Shown piece after piece: positions 1 to 11,225 of a stretch of DNA of 64,000 bases. A program made the position numbers and the translations under genes. This stretch comes from Neurospora tetrasperma FGSC 2508. Lineage: Eukaryota > Ascomycota > Sordariomycetes > Sordariales > Sordariaceae. Location of the stretch: NCBI RefSeq assembly GCF_000213175.1, contig NW_009799101.1:4571358-4635357 (forward strand), given 5' to 3'. Positions within the stretch are counted from its first letter, which is position 1. Each line of letters starts with the position of its first letter. Below the pieces are notes generated by a model that saw only the letters and a list, made by a program, of their open reading frames with translations, was not told where the DNA came from and made no database searches.

Positions 1-72
1 TGGATGGGGCTGCCCAGGAGCAGCTGGTTTGCGTATGAGCTGGGACATGGACTGCGGGACGAAGAGTGTTAG
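1..72 (+). CDS. possible 3' end of a gene entering from the left (partial)
   Basis: Frame 1 is open from the first base to a TAG at 70-72. It reads as a 23-residue tail rich in Trp, Arg and acidic residues (ending RDEEC), which looks more protein-like than the other frames. This is too short to identify or to prove coding; a chance open frame of this length is common. No start, splice site or domain is visible because the window begins here. Confidence 0.2.
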   Translation, partial: WMGLPRSSWFAYELGHGLRDEEC

Positions 73-3000
73 TGGGTGTAATGGGGTTTAGAAAGGGACA
101 TCGACATATGACTAGCGTTGAGAGTATGGATTAAGTGTGTGCTGGGTCATTGGGGTGTATCGGATGTTGATTTGAGGATGGGCGAGAAATTGGTAGTCCC
201 AGCGAGACGGCGGAGGGTAGATTATGTGGACATAGCGATAGCATTGAGATGTTACTTTCGTACCTCTAGACAGAATTCACCGCTCAGCGCATTCAACTTT
301 GGTGGCGGTGGTTCATCTGTACTCGAAGGCTGTGGTGACCAAATTAAATGGATTGCCGTCTGCTCGGTCAAGCTATGCTTGTGATAATGCGGAAGTCAAT
401 GCAAAATGCTATCTAGCGCTCCTCGTGTAGCGCCCCTCCCCAATTTCCTCTCCCAGGCAAACCCGTCCACCTACAAGCCACCCCTCTCTCCCGTGATGAT
501 GGCGCTTACCGTAGGTTATGATATGTCATGTATACAGGCTATAACCGTCGTCTCATTCCCTTCGGGGGACCCGAAGATCTGGGGGAGTTTGAGGGAAGGA
601 TACCTCTAATTGAACACGTATGTCTCCCTCCCATCTCTTCCTCATTCTTAACTGTGTATCCTACCTAGTTATCTATATCCTCATCCCCATCCTCTTCCAA
701 ACAAATGAACGGAAGTTTGTCAGTTGTTGTCGTCGTCCGGCGGGGTCAATATGTCGTGGCACAGCGGACGGAAGAATGCGAAGAAAAGAAGAAGAAAAAG
801 GAAGAAAAAACAGGAAACATGATGGATGAGATGAGATGGATGAGACGTGCTGATGGATGAGATGGATGGGATGGATGGTGATTGTAGATGATCAGGTAGA
901 TGATCAGGCTGCACCAGAAGGCGTATGTAGTTACCAATCCGCCTTGGATCACTCAGTCAGTCAGTCGCTCGTCCTGATGCCAGCCAACTCGGCAAATGCT
1001 TCATTTTCTTTTAAGAAATTTCGTACCGGTGTGCCGATCTACCAGCTGGTTAGGTAGCTACTTCTTTCCCTAGGTACGATGCGACGGATCGGCTTCCAAC
1101 CAACCTTGCTTGCACCTTCCTTCCTTCCTTGCTGCCTCCTTCCCATTCGAATTCGGACTCCTACCCACCTGCAGCGCAGTACGTAGATGCCCCTCCCTCT
1201 CGCTGTCCCTCTCACTCGCACTAGACTACTAGTAACCCTCTTTTCTCCCCTCCCCTCCCCCCTCCCCATCTCGAGGTCCGTTCCCATTATTACCTAGAGA
1301 TACTGGGAGTATCAAATTCCGCACTACCCCCCTTCGCTTCCCTCCCCTCTACGTCCCTCTAGACGTCCCTCTCCCTCTCCGCTATATCCCTCCCCTCTAC
1401 GTCCCTCTCTATGTCCCTCTCTACGTCCCTCTCTACGTCCCTCCCTTCTCTCCCCTCATGTCCCATTCTCTCCCTATCCCTCCTCTCTATTTCCCCAGTC
1501 CTAGAGGTACCCCCATCATGATGCGAACCCATCATCCGCTCGCTCACCCACCTCCAAGAAAGCGTATACCCCTCCCTCGCCCTCGGCAAAGTTTCCACTG
1601 CAAACGCCAACATCGAACCATAGTAGTACCAGTCGCGTGGCCGTTCGATTTGCACATTATTGTAGCGTGAACATTGGTGGGCTTGGCGGACGTGGTGGAG
1701 TATGAAGGTGGGCGTGGTGGTGCGGTTGAAGGTTATGGTTGTGCTGCACATTCCTCTTGAGGTACTTTCTGGGGGAGTCTCTTCTCGGGGGAGAGGTGAG
1801 AGAGGGGGGGTGTTGTTGTTGCTGTTGCTGTTGGTGTCGTCGTCGTCGTCGTCGTAGTTAATTAACGAACTGAAACTTGACGAACTTGCCCCTGAAGGAC
1901 TTCTTGGGACTTGGTTGGGAGATTCGGACTGTCGGGCAGCGGCGATGGCAGCAGTAGCAGCGCAGCAGTAGGTGATGCAGACGAGGTGGCAGCATTGAGA
2001 ACGCCTTTGGTCTCGTGCGAGGCTGTGGTGGGAATGGGTCCATGGGGAGAGGACGTAGGCTAGTTGGCACATTGGTATCTACCTACTTCTACGTTCTGAT
2101 AACCTATTGAGAAGGCCGTTTGAGGTGTCCCGTGTGGGTTTGACTATCTGTCTGCTGAAATGGGAGGTCTTGGTGGGGGAGTAGATACCTTGAGGTCACG
2201 ATGCGGGTGAGAATGAAACGAAGGGGGTCACAAATGCCGAAGGGTCGAAGGGGTTTAAGGGGAGATATGAGGTCGTTGTTTGGTGAATCATCTGGCGATG
2301 GATCATGATGGGTGACTGTAATGGTCAAACCGTCGCAAATAAGGCGAAGGAAAGGAGTTGAACTGATATGGTTGTGAGTCTTGATGTTTCTTCACATCAC
2401 TTGCCCTCTCTAGGTTGGTCCGATAACGGATGGTTCCTCCGATGTAGGTGAATCATAAGGTCGGCTATTCTTCATAACCTTGGGCAGAGACTGCTAGTAT
2501 ATCTTGAGATGACCACGGCTGCAATGCTATATCTGATCGATCGACTCCTGAGAGACAACCACAATGTATGCGCGCTCATCGGAAGCAATATGGTATGATG
2601 GGAACGAGGGTGTAGCGTCGAAGGTGAGAGTCAACGGTGCGGTGACACTCGTCAGTGATCCAATTCCAACAGTGTTTGTGGATAAGAAAAAACCTTGGGG
2701 TCAAGAAAAATGACATCCAGTGAGTTCAACTCCAGAACGTATTCATCCGGCATTGACTCCGTTGACAATGTGAGCAATTCGAGGTCAACACTGCCTTGAC
2801 ACTTGTCCATGTTTGACCGCCAGCGAGTTGATGATGGGAAAAAGAACAAAAGAAGGAAGCAGAGAGTTGCTGAAATGAAGCCACGTCAAGCTTTCCAATG
2901 CCACTGACATTTAATATCGACATGACATGAGCATGTCGGTGTTTTCTGTTCACTTTTGTCGACATTGCGCCGTCAACTCCGGGCCAAACATCACCAGTAA

Positions 3001-3254
3001 CCCTAACCCTTTTGATTCGCAGGTCCCATAGCGCAACAGGGTCTTTCCTGTGCGTCATCAGCCAAGACCCTTTTCTGCCCCGCGCTTCCCTGTCGCCTCC
3101 GTTTGGATTCCAGTCGTTCGCCCGAGCCCACGGCACCGCTCTCATCGCCTCCCTCCGTCTGCGAAACCAATTCATCGGACTCCCGTCCCACTGTTCAAAC
3201 TCCTCCAGAAAGTCGCTTGACTTCGTTGACCAGACACAACTCTCCAAGAAGCTG
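73..3254. other. gene-poor interval with CT-rich low-complexity sequence
   Basis: I find no supportable gene in this 3.2 kb. Open frames here (for example 2072-1359 on the minus strand) are low-complexity and coincide with CT-rich repeats, so I did not call them. The sequence holds ATGG/GATG runs near 820-880, CT-rich DNA at 1080-1450, GTC/GTT triplet runs at 1815-1856 and a short telomere-like motif at 2999-3010. The last few hundred bases are presumably promoter and leader of the Nudix gene. Confidence 0.6.
1350..1447. repeat. imperfect tandem repeat of ACGTCCCTCT units
   Basis: About seven imperfect copies of a 10-16 bp unit built on ACGTCCCTCT, alternating with CTCT spacers. The repeat keeps several frames open by chance and explains the Arg/Asp/Glu-rich end of the minus-strand ORF across it. 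Confidence 0.7.
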
Positions 3255-4109
3255 ATGCGGAATATCCTCACCCGATACCGATACCCCGCACCCACCTTGT
3301 TCGCATCCGCATCCGCATCCGCAACCGCATCAGCAACCGCATCACGCACTCGCGCTCTTCCTCTCATCACCACCACCACCACCACCAACAACCTCACCAA
3401 GACCGTTACTGTCACCCCCCAGCAACGCACCTTCAAAATGACCATCCACAAAACCCAAGAACCGCACATCACAACCATCACGGAGCTCTCCCCGCAATCC
3501 TCCAAATGGATCACCCTGCAACAGATCCACTACATCGACCAAACCGGCAAGCCGCGCCTCTGGGAAGTCGCAGCGCGCAAGACGCGTTCGACGCCGACTG
3601 CCTCTTCTGCGGGGGGCATCGACGCAGTAGCCATGTGCAACATCCTCCTGCACCCTCGCCGCCCGCCCTCGACCATCCTCGTAATCCAATACCGCCCGCC
3701 CATGGACGCTTATACCGTCGAGTGGCCTGCAGGCCTCATAGACCAGGGTGAAACGCCCGAGAAGGCGGCTATAAGAGAATTCAAGGAGGAAACGGGGTAT
3801 GATTGTGTGGTGAAGAATGTCAGTCCCATACAGGCGGCGGATCCGGGACTGAGTAATACCAATATGGTGATGGCTACGGTGGAGGTGAATCTCAAGGAGG
3901 AGGATGGAGAAGATCAAATGCCGGAGCAGAAGACGGAGGTGGGGGAACATATTGAAAGGGTGGTGGTGCCCATGGCGGAATTGTATGAACGGTTGGTGGA
4001 GTATAGTAAGAAGGAGAGACATGTGGTGGCGGCGAAACTGTTTCATTTTGCGATGGGGATGCATTTTGCGACGACGGAGAGGTATGGGGTTTTTGGGAAG
4101 AGGGAGTAG
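3255..4109 (+). CDS. Nudix hydrolase, ADP-ribose pyrophosphatase (YSA1)-like
   Basis: Single-exon protein of 284 residues from the ATG at 3255. A perfect Nudix box is visible: the glycine of AGLIDQGE, Glu six residues later, seven residues, then REFKEETGY, which fits GX5EX7REUXEEXGU. These acidic residues bind the catalytic divalent metals. The preceding strand (ILVIQYRPPMDAYTVEWPAG) is typical of the ADP-sugar/ADP-ribose branch, so the likely reaction is ADP-ribose to AMP plus ribose 5-phosphate. Residues 1-60 are rich in Arg, Ser, Thr and Ala with almost no acids, like a mitochondrial presequence. A second in-frame ATG at 3438 (MTIHKTQ) would give a 223-residue cytosolic form. The frame is open upstream to about 3012 but has no earlier ATG. 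The family call is firm; exact substrate and location are inferred. Confidence 0.85.
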   Translation: MRNILTRYRYPAPTLFASASASATASATASRTRALPLITTTTTTNNLTKTVTVTPQQRTFKMTIHKTQEPHITTITELSPQSSKWITLQQIHYIDQTGKPRLWEVAARKTRSTPTASSAGGIDAVAMCNILLHPRRPPSTILVIQYRPPMDAYTVEWPAGLIDQGETPEKAAIREFKEETGYDCVVKNVSPIQAADPGLSNTNMVMATVEVNLKEEDGEDQMPEQKTEVGEHIERVVVPMAELYERLVEYSKKERHVVAAKLFHFAMGMHFATTERYGVFGKRE

Positions 4110-6068
4110 GTGTGATGTGAGGCTGTAGGGGCAAGGTAGAGATGTATGATGACTGTGATGTGGTGTTTACCAAGACATTTGATAGACGGCGATGAGGTAT
4201 GGTGGTTCTATCAGATAGACGGTCAGGGGCTGCGACTAGAGTAGAGAGATTGATGAACTGTGCACGCCTTGAGAATCTCATTGTTGTCGTCTTTGATCTT
4301 GCAAACGGCCCGTCCCGTTGAGATGAATAATGTGCCTTGCTCACTTGAGATCTCGACAAAGAATACAAAGCCAAGCATATTAGGCAATTAAAGATGGTAT
4401 ATGAAAAGGTATGGATAACTACGTGTTGTGAATTTCCCACGAAACACGACTTGACATTATAGACAAGGGGGACATCTCAAAGTTGCAACACTCAAAGAGG
4501 TGTCAGTGCTAAGTGATGCCAGTGCGATTGATTCATCATTCATGTGCTTTGCTTGACAAGTGATACGGTCATTGACGATGATGAAGCCCCTCAGTGACGC
4601 AATGGAATTCGAGTCCCGTCGGTCGCCAGTCTCACCCAAGGTTGAAAATGCCTTTGGAATTGGAGACCCAAACGGCCGTCGACGTGCAGTTGCGTGGGTG
4701 GGACGTGGGAAATTGCGGGGACCTGCAGATGCAAGGTGGGGCGCAGAGATCTGATGCTGCTCTCCCGGTTTTGCATACACTACCAGACTACCTGCCTTAC
4801 ATCGTGATGAGTAGGTACATACCTCTATATACTCCATGGTACCTGTACCTGTACCTGTACCTGTCGGTCTCTGATGGATACGACGATGCTTCGAAATAAA
4901 TAGAAACAACATGTTTGGTCAGAAAAAAAGATGATCAATGGTTCCATATACGACGGGCTGAAGACGACACCGCCGTGTGCTGGCTGTCGTGCAGAAAGAA
5001 CAAAGGTCCAGGAGGGAGGGAGGCGGTAAACAGCTGGAAGCCCTGCGGGACATTCCAGTGTGGATTTGATTGGGGCCAAATAGGGAAAGCTGATGGAGGG
5101 AGCTCCCCCTCTGTTTCCTGTTTCGGGAGGAGCCCCCCCGAAAAGGGGCTACGTTGACTATGGATGGTACACTAGAGGGAAATATTCCAACAACACAGTC
5201 GAGAGTGTCGTGGCAAAGTGCGAATGGAGGGTTGCCTTGCTTTTTAGGTAGAGACCCCAAGACTTGTCCAACAATAGGTAAGGCTGATTGATGATGACGA
5301 TGTTGATGATGATGATGCTGATGATGAGGTGTTCATCTCAAAACGTACGTGATCTAGATTCAAAGCAAAGAAAAAACATTGGCAGATTGCCGGACAGTTA
5401 CCCGCACAAAAGTCCGAGCTTTAATAGAAACCCCTTGATGAGGATCAGAGTCCCGTCTTCTTTTGGGGAATAAAAAAACAGACAGAAGGAGGAAGGGACA
5501 GGCACCCGACCGGTACCTTGGAGAGAGAGCGTACCGTAGTAGTGGCGGTGACCCACTTGGTTTAGCTCAGTTTACTTTGTTCAGTCTAGTCAGTGTAGCA
5601 CTCTGGAGATATGGATACGGAGGGATGGATAAAGTGAAATGGGTGTCCAATGTGTGTGATTCAGATGTGATTTGATTTGACAGAGAAAGAATGAGTAAAC
5701 ATGCATGAACTGTCAGTCTTCAGTTGTCAGTCCATTGACCAACCGTCCTTTCCACGTCTTTCCATCAATGCGGAATGTTTCAACTTGTCAATACGGGAAA
5801 CAATTGGCGACCGGCAACTGGACAACCAACGAAGTGAAAGAACATCTGCACTTTGGGTTTGCTGGCTGCAGGCAGGGTTGACGAGGTGCGCACGGGTGCC
5901 ATGGTGCCCATGAACCCGCCGACTCCACTCGTGCCCATCCGTAATCCACCCTGTTAGTGCGCGCATGCGACGGTTGGCCGGCAGAGACTGTTCGGTTCAC
6001 ATCTGTTAGTTTTACTAGTGAAAAACACATACAATTACTATCAAATCCGAAAAAGACCCAGTCCACCA

Positions 6069-6089
6069 CCCCCCCCCCCCCCCCCCCCC
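6069..6089. repeat. 21-base cytosine homopolymer
   Basis: An uninterrupted run of 21 C residues followed by CT-rich sequence, in the upstream region of the nudE gene. The length is probably approximate, since such runs are error-prone in sequencing. Confidence 0.9.
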
Positions 6090-6443
6090 TCTCCCCAGCG
6101 GGCCTCGACCTGGGGGAACGGGCAGCCAGCCAGGCTGGGAGCCCCCATCCTTCTGCTATCTTTCTCAACCGACACCGCCCGACCGACACGGGACGACATT
6201 CCTGGTTCATTTCAATCCCTTCATTGCTCCTCTTGTCCTGCAACAACAACAACTGACGACGCATTGCCAACCGCCGACGACGACCATCACGACACCCCGG
6301 AGACCGACGGCGTCGTGTAATCCAGGTAGGTTTCGACTTTGCGACTGTCGCGGCCTGCCTCCGACACGATACACTACGACACAACCTAGACGACCACCAT
6401 TCGACCGACCGACCGACTGCGCGCAGTACTAGGTAGCGATTGC

Positions 6444-6471
6444 AACCAACCAACCAACCAACCAACCAACC
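6444..6471. repeat. (CCAA)n microsatellite
   Basis: About seven uninterrupted copies of a CCAA tetranucleotide in the nudE upstream region. Confidence 0.9.
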
Positions 6472-6818
6472 AGCTCTAAACCCCCCGACATAGTCCTGCG
6501 TTTTTGAGCAACCACCACTGCCTACCTCCCACTCAGCTTGCGACGCCAACCATTCAATCAATCAATCAAGCAATCGAAAACCCGGCACAACAACAGGAGA
6601 GGCCCCGTCGCCTTTTCTCCTCTCCTACCCTCCCCCCCGGACCTCACCTACGCCCGGTCGCGCAGGTTCTTTCCCGGCCTCTGTCACCCTCCAGCTTTCG
6701 CTTCGCTGGGCTCTTCGACGACGTCGGCGACAAGGCCTCTTCTTTTTTTTTCTCCTCCTGCGTGGTTCGAGGCTCCTCCTGGCTGTCGGGTAATGCGTCA
6801 CCCTCATCCTCCATCGCC

Positions 6819-6860
6819 ATGACCCAAACTGCTTCTACTATCGAGAACACCTCCATCTAA
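6819..6860 (+). promoter_or_regulatory. upstream ORF 1 in the nudE/ro-11 leader
   Basis: An ATG-initiated 13-codon ORF (MTQTASTIENTSI, stop TAA) lies about 390 nt before the main start. Its ATG follows GCC, a reasonable initiation context. If this part is transcribed, scanning ribosomes would meet it before the NudE AUG. Transcript extent is inferred, not seen. Confidence 0.4.
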
Positions 6861-7196
6861 CGCTGTCACAAACCCTTTTTATTGCAAAGAAAAAAAGACG
6901 CGAAGGAAAACGACGACAGTTCAACAAAGCATCAGTCTTTTACGGCCTTTTTTCCATTCCATTTTTCCAACGCGAAACTCGGCTTTCAACTCTGCGATAT
7001 ACCCTCATTTCCACGTCACGCGCGCCTGCATTTCCTTTGGCATTCGAATACCTTTATCGCATCTCGCATATCGCATCTCGATTTTCTTCACGACAGCGAC
7101 GACCGACGAAAGTTTTCTTTTGTTTTCTTTTCCTTTGTTTTCCAAAGAAATAACTACAACAACAACAAACCACCAAATCAACACCAGAATCATCAC

Positions 7197-7241
7197 ATGA
7201 AAACCTGCAGACCACCACACCACATCGTACGACGACGATAG
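7197..7241 (+). promoter_or_regulatory. upstream ORF 2, ending 10 nt before the nudE/ro-11 start
   Basis: A 14-codon ORF ([14 protein letters not shown], stop TAG) ends only ten bases before the NudE ATG at 7252. The stop-to-start spacing leaves little room for reinitiation, so it could reduce translation of the main frame. Its strongly basic C-terminal end is notable. Function is inference from position only. Confidence 0.4.
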
Positions 7242-7251
7242 AACTTGCGAA

Positions 7252-9547
7252 ATGGCGGCCGACGTCCCCGGATCACCGCTCGCCAAAAATGCCACGACGG
7301 AGGAGGCCCTGGCCTGGTACAAGTCTCAGTACGAAGAGCTTGAGCAGGAACTCAAGGAATTCCAGCAGTCGTCCAAGGAACTCGAGGCCGAGCTGGAAAA
7401 GGACCTGGACGCTGCCGATAAGAGAGAGCGCGCCCTACAGCAAAAGGCCGAGGGATTATCCTACGAGGTAGAGGAGTGGAAGGTATGTTTGCATGTCTGG
7501 CTCTCGTTGGGCTCCCATGATGATGATCCTGTGACGGTCATGGATGTGACCCCCCAACACACCCTTTCATTTCAATTAGCGCCACACCCGGCAACTGCTC
7601 CCACCGCCACCACCACCCATCTGACCTTCCCCTCTTAGCTATACGCTAAAAATGAATATTTGCTGACCCGGGATTCGGTAACAGAGAAAATACAAAGAAT
7701 CAAAATCAGAGGCAAATGCTGCGCAAAGTGCGCTTGAGAAGGAAATCACGGCTCTGCGCGAGACCAACAGAACCCTCCAGCTAAAGCTACGCGATATCGA
7801 AGTGGCCAACGATGACTTTGAGCGCCAAGCCCGAAACACGTCGTCCTCGCTGGAGGACCTCGAATCCAAGTACAATGTCGCGATTGAACGCGCCGTCATG
7901 ATGGAGGAGGAAATCAAGATTGGGGAGCAGGAAAGAGAACGGTTGCGCGTCGAAGCCCAGCGATTGCGCGAAGAACTGTCCGACCTGAAGATTGAGGCCG
8001 AAATCTTGCAGTCCAAGCTTAGGAAGCACCAAGCCCGTGGCCATCTCACACAAATTACCACCACTATCGCCCCCGCGCCTGCCTCACCGCTGTCGACCGC
8101 CAGCTCGCCCTTGGTCTCAACTCCACCCGATACCAAGTCCCTGTCCACGATCGACACCTTGTCCGAAGTGCAAGATCCACCATCGCCGCCCATGTCCGAT
8201 GCCTCGCTGGGCAAGGGTCTTAGGGCGTCTAGGAGCACCCCCGTCAAGCAGACGGCTTCTAGACCAGGCGGGTGCCGGACACCCAAGACGTCCATCTCCA
8301 AGTCAGCCGCCGCCAAGTCGTCAGCCCAGGCAACTCACAAGGCTAACCAGTCCTTCAGCGAAAACAATATCACGCCCAAGCCGAAGCCGCTCAGCTCGTC
8401 GACTTCCTCGCAATCGAACCGTCCCTCCAACGGCCGCTTCAACACCAACAGCTATCCCATGGTGCGCACGCCATCGTCAAGGCCCTCGGGCGCTAGAGCC
8501 GCCGAGAGGCCACGGGCACCGGTACACAGGATTCCTCCGTCCAACTCTCTCACCCATATCCGAACCCTTACCGCACAGATGCAGAAACTCGAAGCCCGCG
8601 TTCACTCGGCTCGCTCCAAGCTTCCGGCCACAGCGCAGACGCCACCTAAGCAGTCGCCGCGCTTCAGCGGAGGCATCGGAGGCCTTGCCGCCACGGTAGC
8701 CATGCGGGGGAAGAAGCAGCGGGGGGTCGGGGCCTCTACCTCTTCGCTCAACCTGCTGGACGATGACAACGCGTCCGATATTTCAGGCACGCACAGCAAC
8801 CCCGACTTCCGCAGCAGCACCTTGAATCTCAGCAAGCACATCCCCAGACTTAGCACGTCAGGAGTGTCGCGCATAGCCTTTGGGCCTCTACCGATCCGCC
8901 ACCCCGCCTCTGCCGCAGCCTCAACAACATCTACAAGCACAGCAACCGCCACCAACGTCGACTCGGAAGTCTCCCGGCCCAGCAGCCGAGCTAGTTCCTC
9001 GGGCTACGGCCGGCCCATCAGCCGAGCCGATTCCCACTCCACAGCAGCATCAGGGTACATGCCCTCGTCTTCCTCGCGACCCATCAGCCGAACCAGTCTA
9101 CCTGGACATGGGACACGAACTCCCGTAGGCTCGTGGCCACGCAGCTCGGGGAATCTGAGCGCATATGGCCACGGCCCGGCCCACAGCCAAGCGAGCATCA
9201 GCTACAGCACAGCCGAAGAGGACGAGCTTACGGACGATGGACAGAGGGAACTGAGGTCAAAGACGATGCCAGCGAGGAGGAGGACAGGGACACTGAGTGC
9301 ACGCGACGCCCCGGATCATCACCACACGGGTATTCCGATACCGGGCAGTGGGGGAAACAGGAGGCAGAGTGGCAGCTCGAGTGCGAGTCGGTCAAGTGTT
9401 ACAGGCAGTTTGAACCTGAGGAGGCAGAGCAACGCGGCGGCTCTAGGGCACGGGCATGGACATAATGCGGGTTATGGACATGGACATGGAACGGTGCCAG
9501 GGGGGACAACAGTGAGAAAGGTGGTGGACTTGGGGGAGACTTATTGA
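7252..9547 (+). CDS. ro-11: NudE-family nuclear distribution protein (RO11 homologue)
   Basis: Two exons, 7252-7482 and 7685-9547, joined in phase 0 across a 202-nt intron (GGTATG donor, AACAG acceptor), give 697 residues. An earlier CTTAG acceptor at 7638 would shift the frame, so it is rejected. Residues of about 15-190 are a continuous heptad-rich coiled coil ([19 protein letters not shown] onward), the hallmark of NudE/NDEL1/RO11. The remaining 500 residues are Ser/Thr/Pro/Gly-rich and disordered, ending in a Gly/His-rich stretch. In Neurospora and Aspergillus this protein binds LIS1 (NUDF) through the coiled coil and helps cytoplasmic dynein move nuclei; loss gives ropy, curled hyphae with clustered nuclei. 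The family call is strong; the ro-11 symbol assumes the species is Neurospora-like. Confidence 0.88.
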
Positions 9548-9898
9548 TGGATATGAGGATCTGACCAGGGACAGAAACTTTTTGGAGGGGAGGAGCGGAG
9601 GAAACATGGATATCAATGATATGGATATGGCATGAATATGGATATTATTTGGCAAGGGCAGGGCAGGGAAGAGAAGCGTGGGGACCAAGAGAGGACGAGA
9701 ATGAGCAGAAAGAGGAGAGACAAGAAAGAGAAAGGGTAAAGGGAAATGTGAAATTCTGATGGACAGACAGACAGGAAGGAGTACGGACTTGCTTGCTTGC
9801 ATGCTTGTTGTTGGCTTGCGCGGTTTTGGGCTGGTTTCAATCTCGCCTTTCTTTCCCTTTCTACTGTACTCTACTCTTCTGCTGCTTTTCTCTCAAAC

Positions 9899-9930
9899 TT
9901 CTTGCTTGCTTGCTTGCTTGCTTGCTTGCT
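9899..9930. repeat. (CTTG)n microsatellite
   Basis: About eight tandem CTTG tetranucleotides in the 3' flank of the nudE gene, followed by GCTGT repeats and a short CA run at 9959-9972. Confidence 0.9.
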
Positions 9931-10415
9931 GCTGTGCTGTGCTGCGCGACGCGCAAGAACACACACACACACATACACTACACTACAAGAACATACAACA
10001 GTTACTACACCTTCCTTTTTTAGTTTAGCTAGGTGGCTAGGTACTTATCGAATTAGGTCAACCCACCAGATTACAGTCTTCGTTGTTCAGTTTGTCGTTT
10101 GGTGTCTGGTGTTATACCCTGAGGGCACGTGGGTGTTATGTGTTTTCTAGAATGCGGATATAGCATTCGTTGTCACATAACTAGCCCTTTTCATCCATTG
10201 CACAGTATGGTAGAGGAAGGTGTTGGTGGGATTCATTCATTCGGCCTTGTGGTTGTGGGGGTGGATTATTCCTTGATGCCAGCCAGGGTTGGGGGGGGGT
10301 TGTAAGTACCTCTAGGCTATGCTGTGAGGCAGAGGGAGGGAGGGAGTGCGTTAATGAGAAAGAAGAGAGATCGATTGATATGATGACAAGGAAGCTATAG
10401 TATAGAGGTTACAAA

Positions 10416-10445
10416 AGGAAGGAAGGAAGGAAGGAAGGAAGGAAG
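10416..10445. repeat. (GGAA)n microsatellite
   Basis: About seven tandem GGAA units in the intergenic region. Confidence 0.9.
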
Positions 10446-10978
10446 AACTCGCTCGGGTTATGTGGTTTCCCTGTAGCTAGCTACCTAGGTAGGTACAGTC
10501 GGGGATGCTGATGAGACCACTGCCTATGCAAAGGTGCAAAGGTCCAACCAAGAAGACCTGGATGCTAATATCGCTCCTAGGAGAGAATATTTGAAGGAGA
10601 AAGAAGTCCCAACTCGTTTACATCAACTAAGATACCCTAGGTATCTACAACCAACCGGTATCACGGCATTCCACCGAGGTTCATATCGAATACCTAAGGT
10701 ATGGTATAGTATACATACCCATGAACCAGCAGATCTTTAATTTGGATATGGATGGAAATAAACCTACCAAAATCATCACTTACTTAGATCACTTAGAGGT
10801 ACCGTCTACTACTATAGTAGATTATACGAACTACCTACCTACCTACCTACATACCCAACCTAGCCCTCAACTTAAGCTCTTGCAACCTCCCGCCCGGTCC
10901 ATGTCCATGTCCTCGTAGTAGTAGTTATGATCTTTCTAGTTCTGGTTCTGGTTCTGGTCGTAGACAGACTTTTGGCAG

Positions 10979-11225
10979 AGGTAGGTAGGTAGGTAGGTAG
11001 GTAGGTAGGTAGGTAGGTAGGTAGGTAGGTAGGTAGGTAAGTAGGTAGGTAGGTAGGTAAGTAGGTAGGTAGGTAGGTAAGTAGGTAGGTAGGTAGGTGG
11101 GTAGGTAGGTATGGATAGGTATGGATAGGTAACGCTAACGGGAGGAATTAATGAATGGATGGATGAATGGAGGGAGGGATGGATGGATGGATGGAGGGAT
11201 GGATGGATGGATAGAGGGATGGAGA
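10979..11225. repeat. long (TAGG)n microsatellite grading into (GGAT)n
   Basis: Roughly 130 bases of nearly pure TAGG repeat with regularly spaced AAGTAGG variants, followed by about 100 bases of imperfect GGAT/GGAG repeat. It is the longest simple repeat in the window. Confidence 0.95.

Larger units (their letters stand above)
4110..7251. other. intergenic region and long 5' leader of the nudE/ro-11 gene
   Basis: No gene is supported between the Nudix stop and the NudE start. Contents are a (GTACCT)n run near 4840-4862, ATG/GAT triplets at 5288-5330, a 21-base C run at 6069-6089, CCAA repeats at 6444-6471 and pyrimidine-rich DNA from 6500 on. The stretch from about 6500 to 7251 looks like a long transcript leader and contains at least two ATG-initiated upstream ORFs, listed separately. 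Confidence 0.6.

Noticed and set aside
1359-2072. 237-codon minus-strand frame in the left flank
   Set aside because: Composition is driven by ACGTCCCTCT and GTC/GTT repeats, with no domain and a peptide of repeated ERDV-type units.
7636-7638. CTTAG as the acceptor of the nudE intron
   Set aside because: Using it puts the second exon out of frame, while the AACAG at 7680-7684 keeps the coiled-coil frame continuous.
10979-11225. Regularly repeated DNA that might suggest a CRISPR array
   Set aside because: It is a simple tetranucleotide microsatellite with no spacers, in a fungal genome.
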